This document shows positions 1 to 9,700 of a stretch of DNA of 64,000 nt, in pieces (positions within the stretch are counted from its first letter, which is position 1; every line of letters begins with the position of its first letter). This DNA is from Alphaproteobacteria bacterium (GTDB lineage: Bacteria; Myxococcota_A; UBA796; UBA2385): assembly GCA_020632755.1 (NCBI GenBank), contig JACKEY010000008.1, positions 182,990-246,989 of the forward strand. The letters are read 5' to 3'. A model generated the notes under the pieces. That model was given only the letters and a program-made list of their open reading frames with translations, was not told the origin of the DNA and searched no databases. The position numbers were made by a program, and so were the translations under genes.

Positions 1-1295
1 TGTTCGACGTCCGCCACGCCTTGGGCCTGGCGATGGGCGACACCCGCAGTGTCGACGAGCTCTTGCGCGCGCTGGAGCCGGTGCTCGACGCCTGGCCCGA
101 GCTCCGCGCCGACGCCGACACGCTCAGTCCGGACGTGGCCGTGCAGCGCTGGCTGGCCACGATGGACGGCCTGGCGCCGGGCATCGACCGGATCCGGAGC
201 GCGCCGCCACCGGCCAGCCGCTCCATGGCCGCGCTGTGGGTGGCGTGGAAGCTCGGTGACCTGGACCTGCACGACGATCAGCTGATCGACGACGAGCCCG
301 AGGCCGTGGCCGTGGGCAACACCACCGAAGAAGAGTCGCCGCTCGCTCCCGAGGGGACCCGGTCGGGCGCCTTCGGTGCGGTGGGCGGCGAGCCGCACGC
401 CGACGAAGTCGACGGCGACGAAGCCACCGCGCAGACCGCACACACCGCCCTGACCGCCCACACCGACGTCACGGCGCTCACGCAGAGCTTCGCCGAGAAG
501 CTCGCGAAGGCCGTGGACAAGGAACCCTCGAGCAGCATCATCACCGCGGTCCTGCCCGATCCCTTCGTGGCGGGCGTGGCGCTGGCGCGGGCGGGTGACG
601 CCCCGCGGGCGCTCGCGCTGCTGGAGGCCGCCTGGGAAGAGGATCCCGAGCGGCCCGGGCTCGAGGAGTGGCTCGGCTACACGCGCTTCACCGCGCTCCG
701 CGAGAGCAACCCGGAGGCGGCCCGCCAGGGTCTCGCGATGCTGCGCGACGTGATGTACCGGACCGGCGGGGGCGCCGAACAGCCGACGCAGCCCTGGGTG
801 CTCATGGCGCGCGCCCAGTTCGAGCGCGGGGACCTGCTGCAGGCCCGCAGCGTGCTGGACACGGCCCTGGACCGCGAATCAGACGACCCCGAGGCCATGG
901 ACCTCGACGCGAGGCTGAAGAAGGCCGAGGCCGAGGCCGAGGCCCTGCGACAGCGGCGCAGCCGGCCCAGCGGCGTGCGGATCGCCCTGTTGCTGATCGG
1001 CGTCGCGATCCTGGTGGCGGCCGCGGTCGTCTGGCAGCTGACCCGGCCGGCGATCGACCCGCCCCGGGTGAACCATGCCCGGTCCTACAGCCAGACCGTC
1101 ATGCTCGACGAGCTGTACCTGGTCGACTCCGACTGGTTCGGCGTCTACCCGGCCGAGCAGACGCCCGAGCCCGACGACGCCTGGAACGACTGCCAGGCGC
1201 TGGCCGAGGTGACCGAGCTGGCGCCGTCCCACTCGATCACGCTCGTCAGCCGGTCCGGTGTGCCCCTGGCCGAGTGCGGGACGCGGTTCGACTGA
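1..1295 (+). CDS. TPR-like single-pass membrane protein, 5' end at window edge
   Basis: The frame is open to the first base. Bases 1-2 are TG, so an ATG may straddle the window edge, giving MFDVRHALGLAMGD at the N-terminus; an in-frame TTG lies at 21. The N-terminal third is acidic and Ala/Thr-rich. The middle (about residues 185-310, counted from 21) has helical repeats of the tetratricopeptide type, with patterns such as ALALLEAAWEEDPERPGLEEW and ARSVLDTALDRESDDPEAM. One clear transmembrane helix (IALLLIGVAILVAAAVVW, near residues 319-336) follows a basic RQRRSRP stretch, so the repeats are probably cytoplasmic and the last 85 residues, with two Cys, lie outside. No enzyme motif is visible. 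It could be a scaffold. It ends 36 bp before the convergent pilin gene. Confidence 0.75.
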   Translation, partial: FDVRHALGLAMGDTRSVDELLRALEPVLDAWPELRADADTLSPDVAVQRWLATMDGLAPGIDRIRSAPPPASRSMAALWVAWKLGDLDLHDDQLIDDEPEAVAVGNTTEEESPLAPEGTRSGAFGAVGGEPHADEVDGDEATAQTAHTALTAHTDVTALTQSFAEKLAKAVDKEPSSSIITAVLPDPFVAGVALARAGDAPRALALLEAAWEEDPERPGLEEWLGYTRFTALRESNPEAARQGLAMLRDVMYRTGGGAEQPTQPWVLMARAQFERGDLLQARSVLDTALDRESDDPEAMDLDARLKKAEAEAEALRQRRSRPSGVRIALLLIGVAILVAAAVVWQLTRPAIDPPRVNHARSYSQTVMLDELYLVDSDWFGVYPAEQTPEPDDAWNDCQALAEVTELAPSHSITLVSRSGVPLAECGTRFD

Positions 1296-1331
1296 CGGCG
1301 CGGTCGTTCATGCGCGCGCTCGGGAGCCGCG

Positions 1332-1829
1332 TCAGTACCGCTCGGGGAAGACGTCGGTGAGCACGCCCGGCTGGTCGCCGGACGGCACGTCCAGGCGCAG
1401 GATGGCGATGTTCTGGTCGCGGTCGAGGTCACAGACGGCCTGCGCCCGTACGTGGGCCCCACCGTCCAGGGTGACCGCGCTGTAGCTGCAGCGCACCTCG
1501 CCTTCGGGGTGCCAGGCGAGCTGGCTCCAGCCGCCGGTGGCCGCGAGGGACCGGAGGTCGCTGCCGACCGGAGGCATGGGGCTCGGCGGCAGCTCGACCC
1601 AGTCGCCGGACGCGGCGTAGTGGGCCTGCTCGGCGATGGCGATGGCCCGCAGGTGGGGGAGGGGCTCGGCGCGCAGGGCCTTGCGCCGCATGTCCAGGTA
1701 CTGGGGGATCGCCGCGACCGCGAGCAGCCCGACCAGGATGACGGCCACCATCAGCTCGACCAAGCCGAGGCCTCGGCGCAGTGGCCGGCGACGGGCGCGT
1801 GCAGGCGGGAGCGGACCCAAGACCGACAT
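1332..1829 (-). CDS. type IV pilin-like / pseudopilin protein with prepilin methylation motif
   Basis: 165 aa. A basic leader (ARARRRPLRRG) is followed by the class III prepilin signature G-LGLVELMVAVILVGLLAV: cleavage after Gly, Glu at +5 of the mature chain, then an unbroken hydrophobic helix ending in AIPQYL. This is the standard N-terminus of type IV pilins and type II secretion pseudopilins, which are processed by PilD and assembled at the inner membrane. The globular part (about 115 residues) holds two Cys about 36 residues apart, possibly a disulphide loop. There is no pil or gsp operon around it, so it may be a minor pilin or an isolated pseudopilin. It is transcribed away from the pfa operon. 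Confidence 0.85.
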   Translation of the reverse strand: MSVLGPLPPARARRRPLRRGLGLVELMVAVILVGLLAVAAIPQYLDMRRKALRAEPLPHLRAIAIAEQAHYAASGDWVELPPSPMPPVGSDLRSLAATGGWSQLAWHPEGEVRCSYSAVTLDGGAHVRAQAVCDLDRDQNIAILRLDVPSGDQPGVLTDVFPERY

Positions 1830-2000
1830 GCCGACAGGCTACCGCAGGCGAGGCCCTGACCGGTCGGCCAGCATGCCGGCCCCGTCCCGCGGCCCCCGAG
1901 CCCCGCCGGGCCCGAGGATCCCGACGCCCACGATGCCCTGTGGATCGGTGTCCTCCTGACCACGGAGCCAGGATGGAGAGGGGAAGAACCGATGACGCAC

Positions 2001-2011
2001 CTGTGACACAG
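2001..2011. promoter_or_regulatory. perfect odd palindrome upstream of the pfa operon (candidate operator)
   Basis: CTGTG-A-CACAG is a perfect inverted repeat about 100 bp before the pfa1 start, in the 283-bp gap between the divergent pilin gene and pfa1. Palindromes of this kind often bind dimeric regulators. I see no convincing -35/-10 pair, so its role is inferred from position only. Confidence 0.35.
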
Positions 2012-2033
2012 CCCCTCGGGCCGGGTCTTAGGT

Positions 2034-2053
2034 CGCGGGCTCTTCGGCCCGCG
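2034..2053 (+). promoter_or_regulatory. GC-rich hairpin in the pfa leader
   Basis: CGCGGGC and GCCCGCG form a perfect 7-bp stem around the loop TCTTCG, about 60 nt upstream of the pfa1 ATG. There is no T-run after it, so a classical terminator is unlikely. It could be an mRNA leader structure. The rest of the gap (1830-2112) is unremarkable apart from a pyrimidine-rich run just before the start codon. Confidence 0.35.
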
Positions 2054-2112
2054 CCGGTCGGTGACCCGCACCTCCGCGCAGCGCCTCCCCTCCTCTCCCG
2101 AGACCTCCTCCC

Positions 2113-3732
2113 ATGCAGCCCATCGGCTACTGGACCCCCGGCGAACAGGCCCCTGCATTCGGCGCGGCCGAGCTCCTCGCCACCGCCATCCCGCGGGTGC
2201 GCGAGCCCGCCCACGTCGTGCACGACCCCCGCACCGGGGCGGTCGGCGTCGGGCTGGGCGGGGCCGCGGCCACGCAGCTGGACGGCGCGGGCTGGCCCCT
2301 GGTCGCCACCCTGCCGCCGCTGTACCCCGAGTGGCTGGGCGACCGCAGCTTCAACGAGGTCCACGGCGTCCGCTTCCCCTACGTGACCGGCGCGATGGCC
2401 AACGGCATCGCCACCGCCGAGCTGGTCATCGAGATCGGCCGCGCCGGCATGCTGGGCTTCTTCGGCGCCGCCGGCCTCGATGCAGACCGGGTCGAAGGCG
2501 AGATCGCCCACATCCGTGCCGAGCTCGGCAGCGGCCAGGCCGGCCACGGCCCCGCCTGGGGCAGCAACCTCATCCACAGCCCCAACGAGCCGGCGCTGGA
2601 AGCGAAGGTCGCCGACCTGTACATCCGCCACGGCGTGCCCCGCGTGAGCGCCGCCGCCTACATGGGCCTGACCCCCATGCTGGTCCGCTACGCCTACACC
2701 GGCGTGCACCAGCTGCCCGACGGCACCATCGGCCGCCGCCACCAGGTCTTCGCCAAGATCAGCCGGCCCGAGGTCGCCCGCCGCTTCCTGTCGCCGCCGC
2801 CCGGCGACATGCTCGATGCGCTGGTCCAGAAGGGCCAGCTCACCGCCGACGAGGCGCGGCTCGCTCGCTACCTGCCGGTGGCCGAGGACATCACCGTCGA
2901 GTCCGACAGCGGCGGCCACACGGACAACCGGCCGCTCACCGCGCTGTTTCCGGTCATCCTGGGCCTGCGCGACCAGCTGGCCGACCAGCACGGCTTCGCC
3001 CGCCCGATCCGCGTCGGCGCCGCCGGCGGCCTGGGCACGCCGAGCGCGGTCGCCGCCGCCTTCGGGCTCGGCGCCGCCTACGTGCTCACGGGCTCGGTCA
3101 ACCAGGGCGCGGTCGAGTCCGGCCTGTCGCCCTTCGGCCGGCAGCTGCTGGCCCAGGCCGGCATCGCCGACGTGGTGATGGCCCCCGCCGCCGACATGTT
3201 CGAGCTCGGGGTGGAAGTCCAGGTCCTGCGCCGTGGCACCATGTTCGGCGTGCGGGCCAAGCGGCTCTACGAGCTCTACCGGCGCCACGACAGCCTCGAG
3301 AGCATCCCCGCCGCCGAGAAGGCCCGCCTCGAGAAGGAGATCCTGCGGTCGTCCATCGAAGACGCCTGGCAGGGCACCCGCGCCTACTGGCAGGCCCGCG
3401 ACCCGAAGGAAGTCGCCGCTGCCGAGGCCGACCCGCACCACAAGATGGCGCTGGTCTTCCGCGCCTACCTGGGCCAGTCCAGCCGCTGGGCCATCGGCGG
3501 CGTCGAGGATCGGCGTCCCGACTACCAGATCTGGTGCGGCCCCGCGATGGGCGCCTTCAACGAGTGGGCCCGGGGCAGCTTCCTGGAAGCCCCCGAGAAC
3601 CGCCGCGCCGTCCAGATCGCCCGCAACCTGCTCGAGGGCGCCGCGGTCGTGACCCGCGCCCAGCAGCTCCGCACCTTCGGCGTGCCGGTCCCGACCGCCG
3701 CCTTCGACTTCCGTCCCCGCCCCCTGGCTTGA
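2113..3732 (+). CDS. pfa1: PfaD-type enoylreductase of the polyunsaturated fatty acid synthase (Pfa1)
   Basis: 539 aa, the usual PfaD length. It matches the PfaD/2-nitropropane dioxygenase-like family: an FMN-dependent TIM barrel that acts in trans as enoylreductase during PUFA assembly. Visible family features are the N-terminal VGLGGAAATQLDGAGWPL block, the NGIATAELVIEIGRAGMLGF segment, NLIHSPNEPALE, and the flavin phosphate-binding region around IRVGAAGGLGTPSAVAAAF, followed by YVLTGSVNQGAVESG. The ATG at 2113 is chosen because the family's N-terminus begins there, although the Shine-Dalgarno is weak and the leader is CT-rich. It starts the operon, with pfa2 beginning 10 nt after its stop. 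Enoylreductase-first order is known from myxobacterial pfa clusters. Confidence 0.93.
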   Translation: MQPIGYWTPGEQAPAFGAAELLATAIPRVREPAHVVHDPRTGAVGVGLGGAAATQLDGAGWPLVATLPPLYPEWLGDRSFNEVHGVRFPYVTGAMANGIATAELVIEIGRAGMLGFFGAAGLDADRVEGEIAHIRAELGSGQAGHGPAWGSNLIHSPNEPALEAKVADLYIRHGVPRVSAAAYMGLTPMLVRYAYTGVHQLPDGTIGRRHQVFAKISRPEVARRFLSPPPGDMLDALVQKGQLTADEARLARYLPVAEDITVESDSGGHTDNRPLTALFPVILGLRDQLADQHGFARPIRVGAAGGLGTPSAVAAAFGLGAAYVLTGSVNQGAVESGLSPFGRQLLAQAGIADVVMAPAADMFELGVEVQVLRRGTMFGVRAKRLYELYRRHDSLESIPAAEKARLEKEILRSSIEDAWQGTRAYWQARDPKEVAAAEADPHHKMALVFRAYLGQSSRWAIGGVEDRRPDYQIWCGPAMGAFNEWARGSFLEAPENRRAVQIARNLLEGAAVVTRAQQLRTFGVPVPTAAFDFRPRPLA

Positions 3733-3742
3733 GGTCCTTGCC

Positions 3743-6700
3743 ATGAGCACCGACAAGAAGAACACCGAGAAGAGCTTCGCCCCCGGTCGCCAGAGCATCG
3801 CCGTCGTCGGCGTGTCCGCCCTGTTCCCCGGCAGCACCGACGCCGCCGGCTTCTGGCGCGACATTCTGGCCGCGGAGGACCTGCTGACCGACGTGCCGGC
3901 CAGCCACTGGCTGGTCGAGGACTACTACGACGCCGACCCCAAGGCGCCGGACATGACCTACGCCAAGCGCGGCGGCTTCCTGGACAAGGTCGACTTCGAC
4001 GCGCTGGGCTTCGGCATCCCGCCGTCCATCATGCCCGCCACCGACACGGCCCAGCTGCTGGCGCTCATCGTGGCGAAGCAGGTGCTCGAGGACGCCTGGG
4101 GCGAGCAGTTCATGGAGATGGACAAGTCGCGGATGAGCTGCATCCTGGGCGTCACGAGCGCGCAGGAGCTGCTCAACGCGATGGTCGCCCGGCTGCAGAA
4201 GCCGGTGTGGGTGAAGAGCCTGCGCGAGGCCGGTCTGGACGAGGAGAAGGTCCAAGAGGTCGCGCAGCGCATCGGCGATCACTACGTGCCCTGGCAGGAG
4301 GCGACCTTCCCCGGCCTGCTCGGCAACGTCGTCGCCGGCCGCATCGCCAACCGCCTGGACCTGGGCGGCACCAACTGCGTCACCGACGCGGCCTGCGCGA
4401 GCACCTTCTCGGCCCTGCACATGGCGGTCAACGAGCTGTACCTGGGCGACAGCGACGTGGTCATCGCCGGCGGCGTCGACACCATGAACGACATCTTCAT
4501 GTACATGTGCTTCAGCAAGACCCCGGCCCTGTCGGCCAAGGGCGACTGCCGGCCGTTCTCCGACCAGGCCGACGGCACCATGCTGGGCGAGGGCATGGGC
4601 ATGGTCGCGCTGAAGCGGCTCGAGGACGCCGAGCGCGACGGCGACCGCATCTACGCGGTGATCGAGGCGGTCGGCAGCAGCAGCGACGGCCGCAGCAAGT
4701 CGGTCTACGCGCCGGTCAGCCAGGGTCAGTCCCAGGCCATCCGCCGCGCCTGGGAGGGTGCTTGCGCCGACCCCGGCACCGTCGAGCTGGTCGAGGCCCA
4801 CGGCACCGGCACCAAGGCCGGCGACGTCGCCGAGTTCGGCGGCCTGCGGCTGGTCTTCGACCACACCGAGCGGGCCGCGGGCGGGGACCGCCAGTGGTGT
4901 GCGCTCGGCACCGTGAAGTCCCAGATCGGCCACACCAAGGCCGCCGCGGGCGCCGCGGGTCTGTTCAAGGCCGTCATGGCCCTGCACCACAAGGTGCTGG
5001 CCCCCACCGCCAAGATCGACAAGCCGAACCCCAAGATGGAGATCGAGCAGACCTCGTTCTACCTGAACACCCGGGCCCGCCCGTGGGTGCGCGGCAGCGA
5101 TCACCCCCGCCGCGCCGGCGTGTCCAGCTTCGGCTTCGGTGGCAGCAACTTCCACGTCGCCCTGCAGGAGTACACCGGCGCCCACAAGGCCGGCCGCCTG
5201 CGCACCTGGCGACACGAGCTGGTGACGATCAGCGCGGAGAGTGCCCCGGCCCTGGCCGACGCCGCCCGCGAGCTGGCCGCGTCCGCCCGCGACCTGCGGT
5301 TCGCCGCCTGGCAGGGCACGCAGCAGCCCGCCGGCGCCCACCGGCTGGCGGTGCTCGCCACCGACCTGGCCGATCTGAAGACCAAGCTCTCGAAGTCCGC
5401 CGAGCGCATCGACCAGGGCAAGGCCTTCCACACCCCCGACGGCTGCCACTACGACAGCGGCACGGTCCAAGGCGAGGTCGCCTTCCTGTTCCCCGGCCAG
5501 GGCAGCCAGTACGTCGACATGGGGGCCGAGGCCGCCATCCACCTCGACGCCGCCCGCGCGGCCTGGGATGCCTCGGCCGACGTCGCGATGGGCGAGAAGC
5601 CCCTGCACCAGGTCGTGTTCCCGATCCCCGTGTTCTCGGAGGAGGAGGAGGCCGCCCAGCTCGAGGAGCTGACCCGCACCGAGTGGGCCCAGCCGGCGAT
5701 CGGCGCCGCCAGCCAGGCGCTGCTCGGCGTGGTCGACAGCCTGGGGCTGCGGGCCACCCACGTCGCCGGCCACAGCTACGGCGAGGTCACCGCCCTGCAC
5801 GCCGCCGGCATGCTGGGTGCGGACGACATGCTGAAGGTCGCCCGCAAGCGCGGCGAGCTGATGGCCGAGGCGGCCCAGCTGCCCGGCAGCATGCTGGCCG
5901 TGGCCGCGCCGGTCGAGACCGTGCGCGAGAAGCTGGCCGAGTGGGGCCTGGACGTGGTCGTGGCCAACCACAACCACCCGACCCAGGTCGTGCTCTCCGG
6001 CACCACCGACGCCATCGTCGCCGCCGAGCAGAAGTTCACCGCTGCCGAGCTGACGGCCAAGCGCCTGCAGGTGGCGACGGCCTTCCACAGCCCGGTCGTC
6101 AGTGCGAGCGCCGCGCCGTTCACCGCCTTCCTGGGCGAGGTCGCCTTCCAGGCTCCGACGCTGACCGCGTGGTCGAACAGCCAGGCCGCGCCCTACGCCC
6201 TGGACAGCGCCCGCGACGTGCTGGGCGGCGCCATCGCCGAGCCGGTGCGTTTCGTCGAGATGATCGAGGCGATGTACGCCGCCGGCGTGCGCACCTTCGT
6301 CGAGGTCGGCCCCGGCAACGTGCTGACCAAGCTCGCCGACCGCATCCTCAAGAAGCAGGACCACCTCGCCGTCGACCTGGACCGCAAGGGCCGCGGCGGC
6401 ATCCAGAGCCTGCTCGACGGCGTCGCGCGGCTGTGGGTCGCCGGCCACGCCCTGGACCTCGGCGCGCTGTGGCAGGGCTACAAGGCCCCGACCGACCCGG
6501 CGGGCCTGGTCGCGCCCAAGCTGGCCGTGCCGATCAACGGCACCAACGTGGGCAAGCCCTACCCGCCGCCCGACGGCGCCGCGGGCGTGCCCAAGCCCAA
6601 CCCGAAGCGCTCCGAGCCCGAGGCGCTGGCCACCGCCAAGCCCGCGCCCAAGGCCGCCGCGAAGCAGATCGCCTCGCCCGACCCGGTGCGCCCCGCTGCG

Positions 6701-9700
6701 GCCCCGGTCGCCTCCCCGGCGGTCTCGGCCCCGGTCGCCTCCCCGGTGGCCGCCTCCCCGGTCGCGCTGCCGGCAGCCCGGCCCTCGGCCTGGTCCCTGC
6801 CGACCCCCTCCTTCTCTCGTACTCCCTCTCCTTCGGCCGCTCCGCGCGCCGCCTCCCAGGACCGCACCATGAGCAACCAGACCCCCAACGCCGCCTGGCT
6901 CGCCGCCTTCCAGGACATGCAGCGCCAGACCGCCGAGGCCCACGCGTCCTTCCAGCAGGCCATGGCCGAGTCCCACGCCGCCTTCCTCAAGGCCAGCGAG
7001 ACCAGCATCATGGGCCTGGCCAGCATGGCCGGCGGCATGCCCGCGCCGCAGTGGCAGCAGGTGCCCGTCGCCGCCCCGGTGGCGGTGGCTGCGCCCGTCG
7101 CGGCCCCCCAGCCCGTCGCGGTCCCGCAGCCCGTCGCGCCGGCGCCGGTCTACACAGCACCCCCGGTCCAGGTCGCTCCGGCCCCCGCCCCGGTGGTCGC
7201 GGCCCCGGCCCCCGTCGCCGCGGCCCCGGCCCCCGTCGCCGCCGCTCCGGCCCCCGTCGCCGCCGCAGGCGTGGACCTCAAGGCCGTCATGCTCGGCGTC
7301 GTCGCCGACAAGACCGGCTACCCCGCCGAGATGCTGACGCTCGACATGGACCTCGAGGGCGACCTGGGCGTCGACAGCATCAAGCGCGTCGAGATCCTCT
7401 CCGCCATGAAGGAGCAGGTCCCCGGCCTGCCCGACGTCGACCCCGCCGAGCTCGGCAAGCTCCGCACGCTCGGCGAGATCGTCGCCCGCTACGACGGCGG
7501 TTCCTCCACCGCGAGCGCCCCGGCCGCCGCCGCTGCGCCCGCTGCCGCCGCCCCCGCTGCCGCTGCCGCCCCCGCCGCCGGCGTCGACCTCAAGGCCGTC
7601 ATGCTGTCCGTCGTGGCCGACAAGACCGGCTACCCCGCCGAGATGCTGTCCATGGAGATGGACCTCGAGGGAGACCTGGGCGTCGACAGCATCAAGCGCG
7701 TCGAGATCCTCTCCGCCATGAAGGAGCAGGTCCCCGGCCTGCCCGAGGTCGATCCCTCCGAGCTCGGCAAGCTCCGCACGCTCGGCGAGATCGTCGCTCG
7801 CTACGACGGCGGTTCCGCCACCGCGAGCGCCCCCGCCGCCGCGCCGGCCGCCGGCGTCGACCTGACCGGCGTGATGCTCGACGTCGTGGCCGACAAGACC
7901 GGCTACCCCGCCGAGATGCTGGCCATGGAGATGGACCTCGAGGGCGACCTGGGCGTCGACAGCATCAAGCGCGTCGAGATCCTCTCCGCCATGAAGGAGC
8001 GCGTCCCCGGCCTGCCCGAGGTCGACCCCGCCGAGCTCGGCAAGCTCCGCACGCTGGGCGAGATCGTCGCGCGGCTGGCCTCTGCCGACGGCAGCGCCCG
8101 CGGCAGCGACGACTCCCCGGAGGGCGACCCACGTGCGTCTGACCCCCGTCTCGGTCGGTTCGTCCTCCGCGCAGTCGAGCAGCCCCGCCCGGGCCTGAGC
8201 CGCCGGCTGGCGCTGGCGGGCCCCGTCGTCCTGGTCGCTCCCAGCGTGCTGGTGGCGGGCGCGGACGAGGTCGTGCACGCCACGGCCGGAGCCCTGGCCA
8301 CCCTGCTCGGTCGCGAGGTCGCCCACACCGACGACCCCGCCGCCGTGCCGGCCGACGCCGGGCTGGTCGTGCTGCTGCATGGCCTCGGCCACCCCGATCA
8401 GGCCGACGCCCTGTCCCTGCAGGCCTTCCAGGCTGCGCGGCAGGTGGCGGCGACCCTGGCCACCCGCGGCGGCATGCTGGTCACCGTCCAGCACACCGGC
8501 GGCGACTTCGGCCTGGCCGGCGCAGGCGAGTTCGCCTGGCTGTCGGGCATGGCCGGTCTGGCCCGCACCGCGGCCCAGGAGTGGCCCGCCGCCGTGGTCA
8601 AGGCGATCGATCTGTCCATCGACGCCGGTCCCGCCGATGTCGTCGGGCAGTGGCTGGCCGAGGAGATCGTGGCCGGCGGCCCCGAGCTCGAGGTCGGCCT
8701 GGACGGCGAGGGCAAGCGTCGCGTGCTGGTCGACGCCCGCGTCGACGTGGCCCCGGTGCGGCAGCGCCTGGGCGGCTCCGACGTGATCGTGGTCAGCGGC
8801 GGCGCCAAGGGCGTCACCGCGGCCTGCATCGTCGATCTGGCCCGGGCCACCGGCGCCGGCTTCCTGCTGCTCGGCCGCACCGCGCTGACCGACGAGCCCG
8901 CCTGCGTGGCCGGGGTCGAGGGCGACGCGGCGCTCAAGAAGGCCCTGCTCCAGGACGCCATCGCCCGCGGCGAGAAGCCGAACCCCCGGGCGCTCGGCGA
9001 CCAGGTCTGGCGCATCCAGGGCAACCGGGAGATCCAGGCCACCCTCGACGCCATCAGCGCGGCCGGCGGCAAGGCCCGGTACGCGAGCGTCGACGTCACC
9101 GACACCGAGGCCCTCGACGCCGCGCTCGACGCCGTGCGCGCCGACTGGGGCCCGATCACCGGCCTGGTGCACGGCGCCGGCGTGCTGCGCGACAAGTTCA
9201 TCGCCGACAAGACCGACGACGACTTCACGCGGGTCTGGGACACGAAGATCACCGGCCTGCGCGCCCTGCTGGACGCCACCGCCGGGGACTCCCTCAAGGC
9301 GCTGGTCACCTTCAGCTCGGTCGCGGCGCGCTGCGGCAACAACGGGCAGGTCGACTACGCCATGGCCAACGAGGTGCTCAACAAGGTCGCCAGCGCCTAC
9401 GCCGCCGACCACCCCGACTGCGTGGTCAAGTCGCTCGGCTGGGGCCCCTGGGAAGGCGGCATGGTCACCCCCGCGCTCAAGGCCCGGTTCGAGAGCCTGG
9501 GCGTGCCGCTCATCCCGCTGGACGTCGGCGCGCGCATGATGACCGACGAGCTGGCCGACCAGAGCGGCGAGGTCGGGCTGGTCCTGGGCGGCAAGCCCCG
9601 GGTCGGCCGGCCCCTGGCCAGCGAGGGCAACGACACGCTCGTCCTGGACGTGCACGTCGGGCCCGACCGCCAGCCGTGGCTGACCGACCACAGCATCCAG

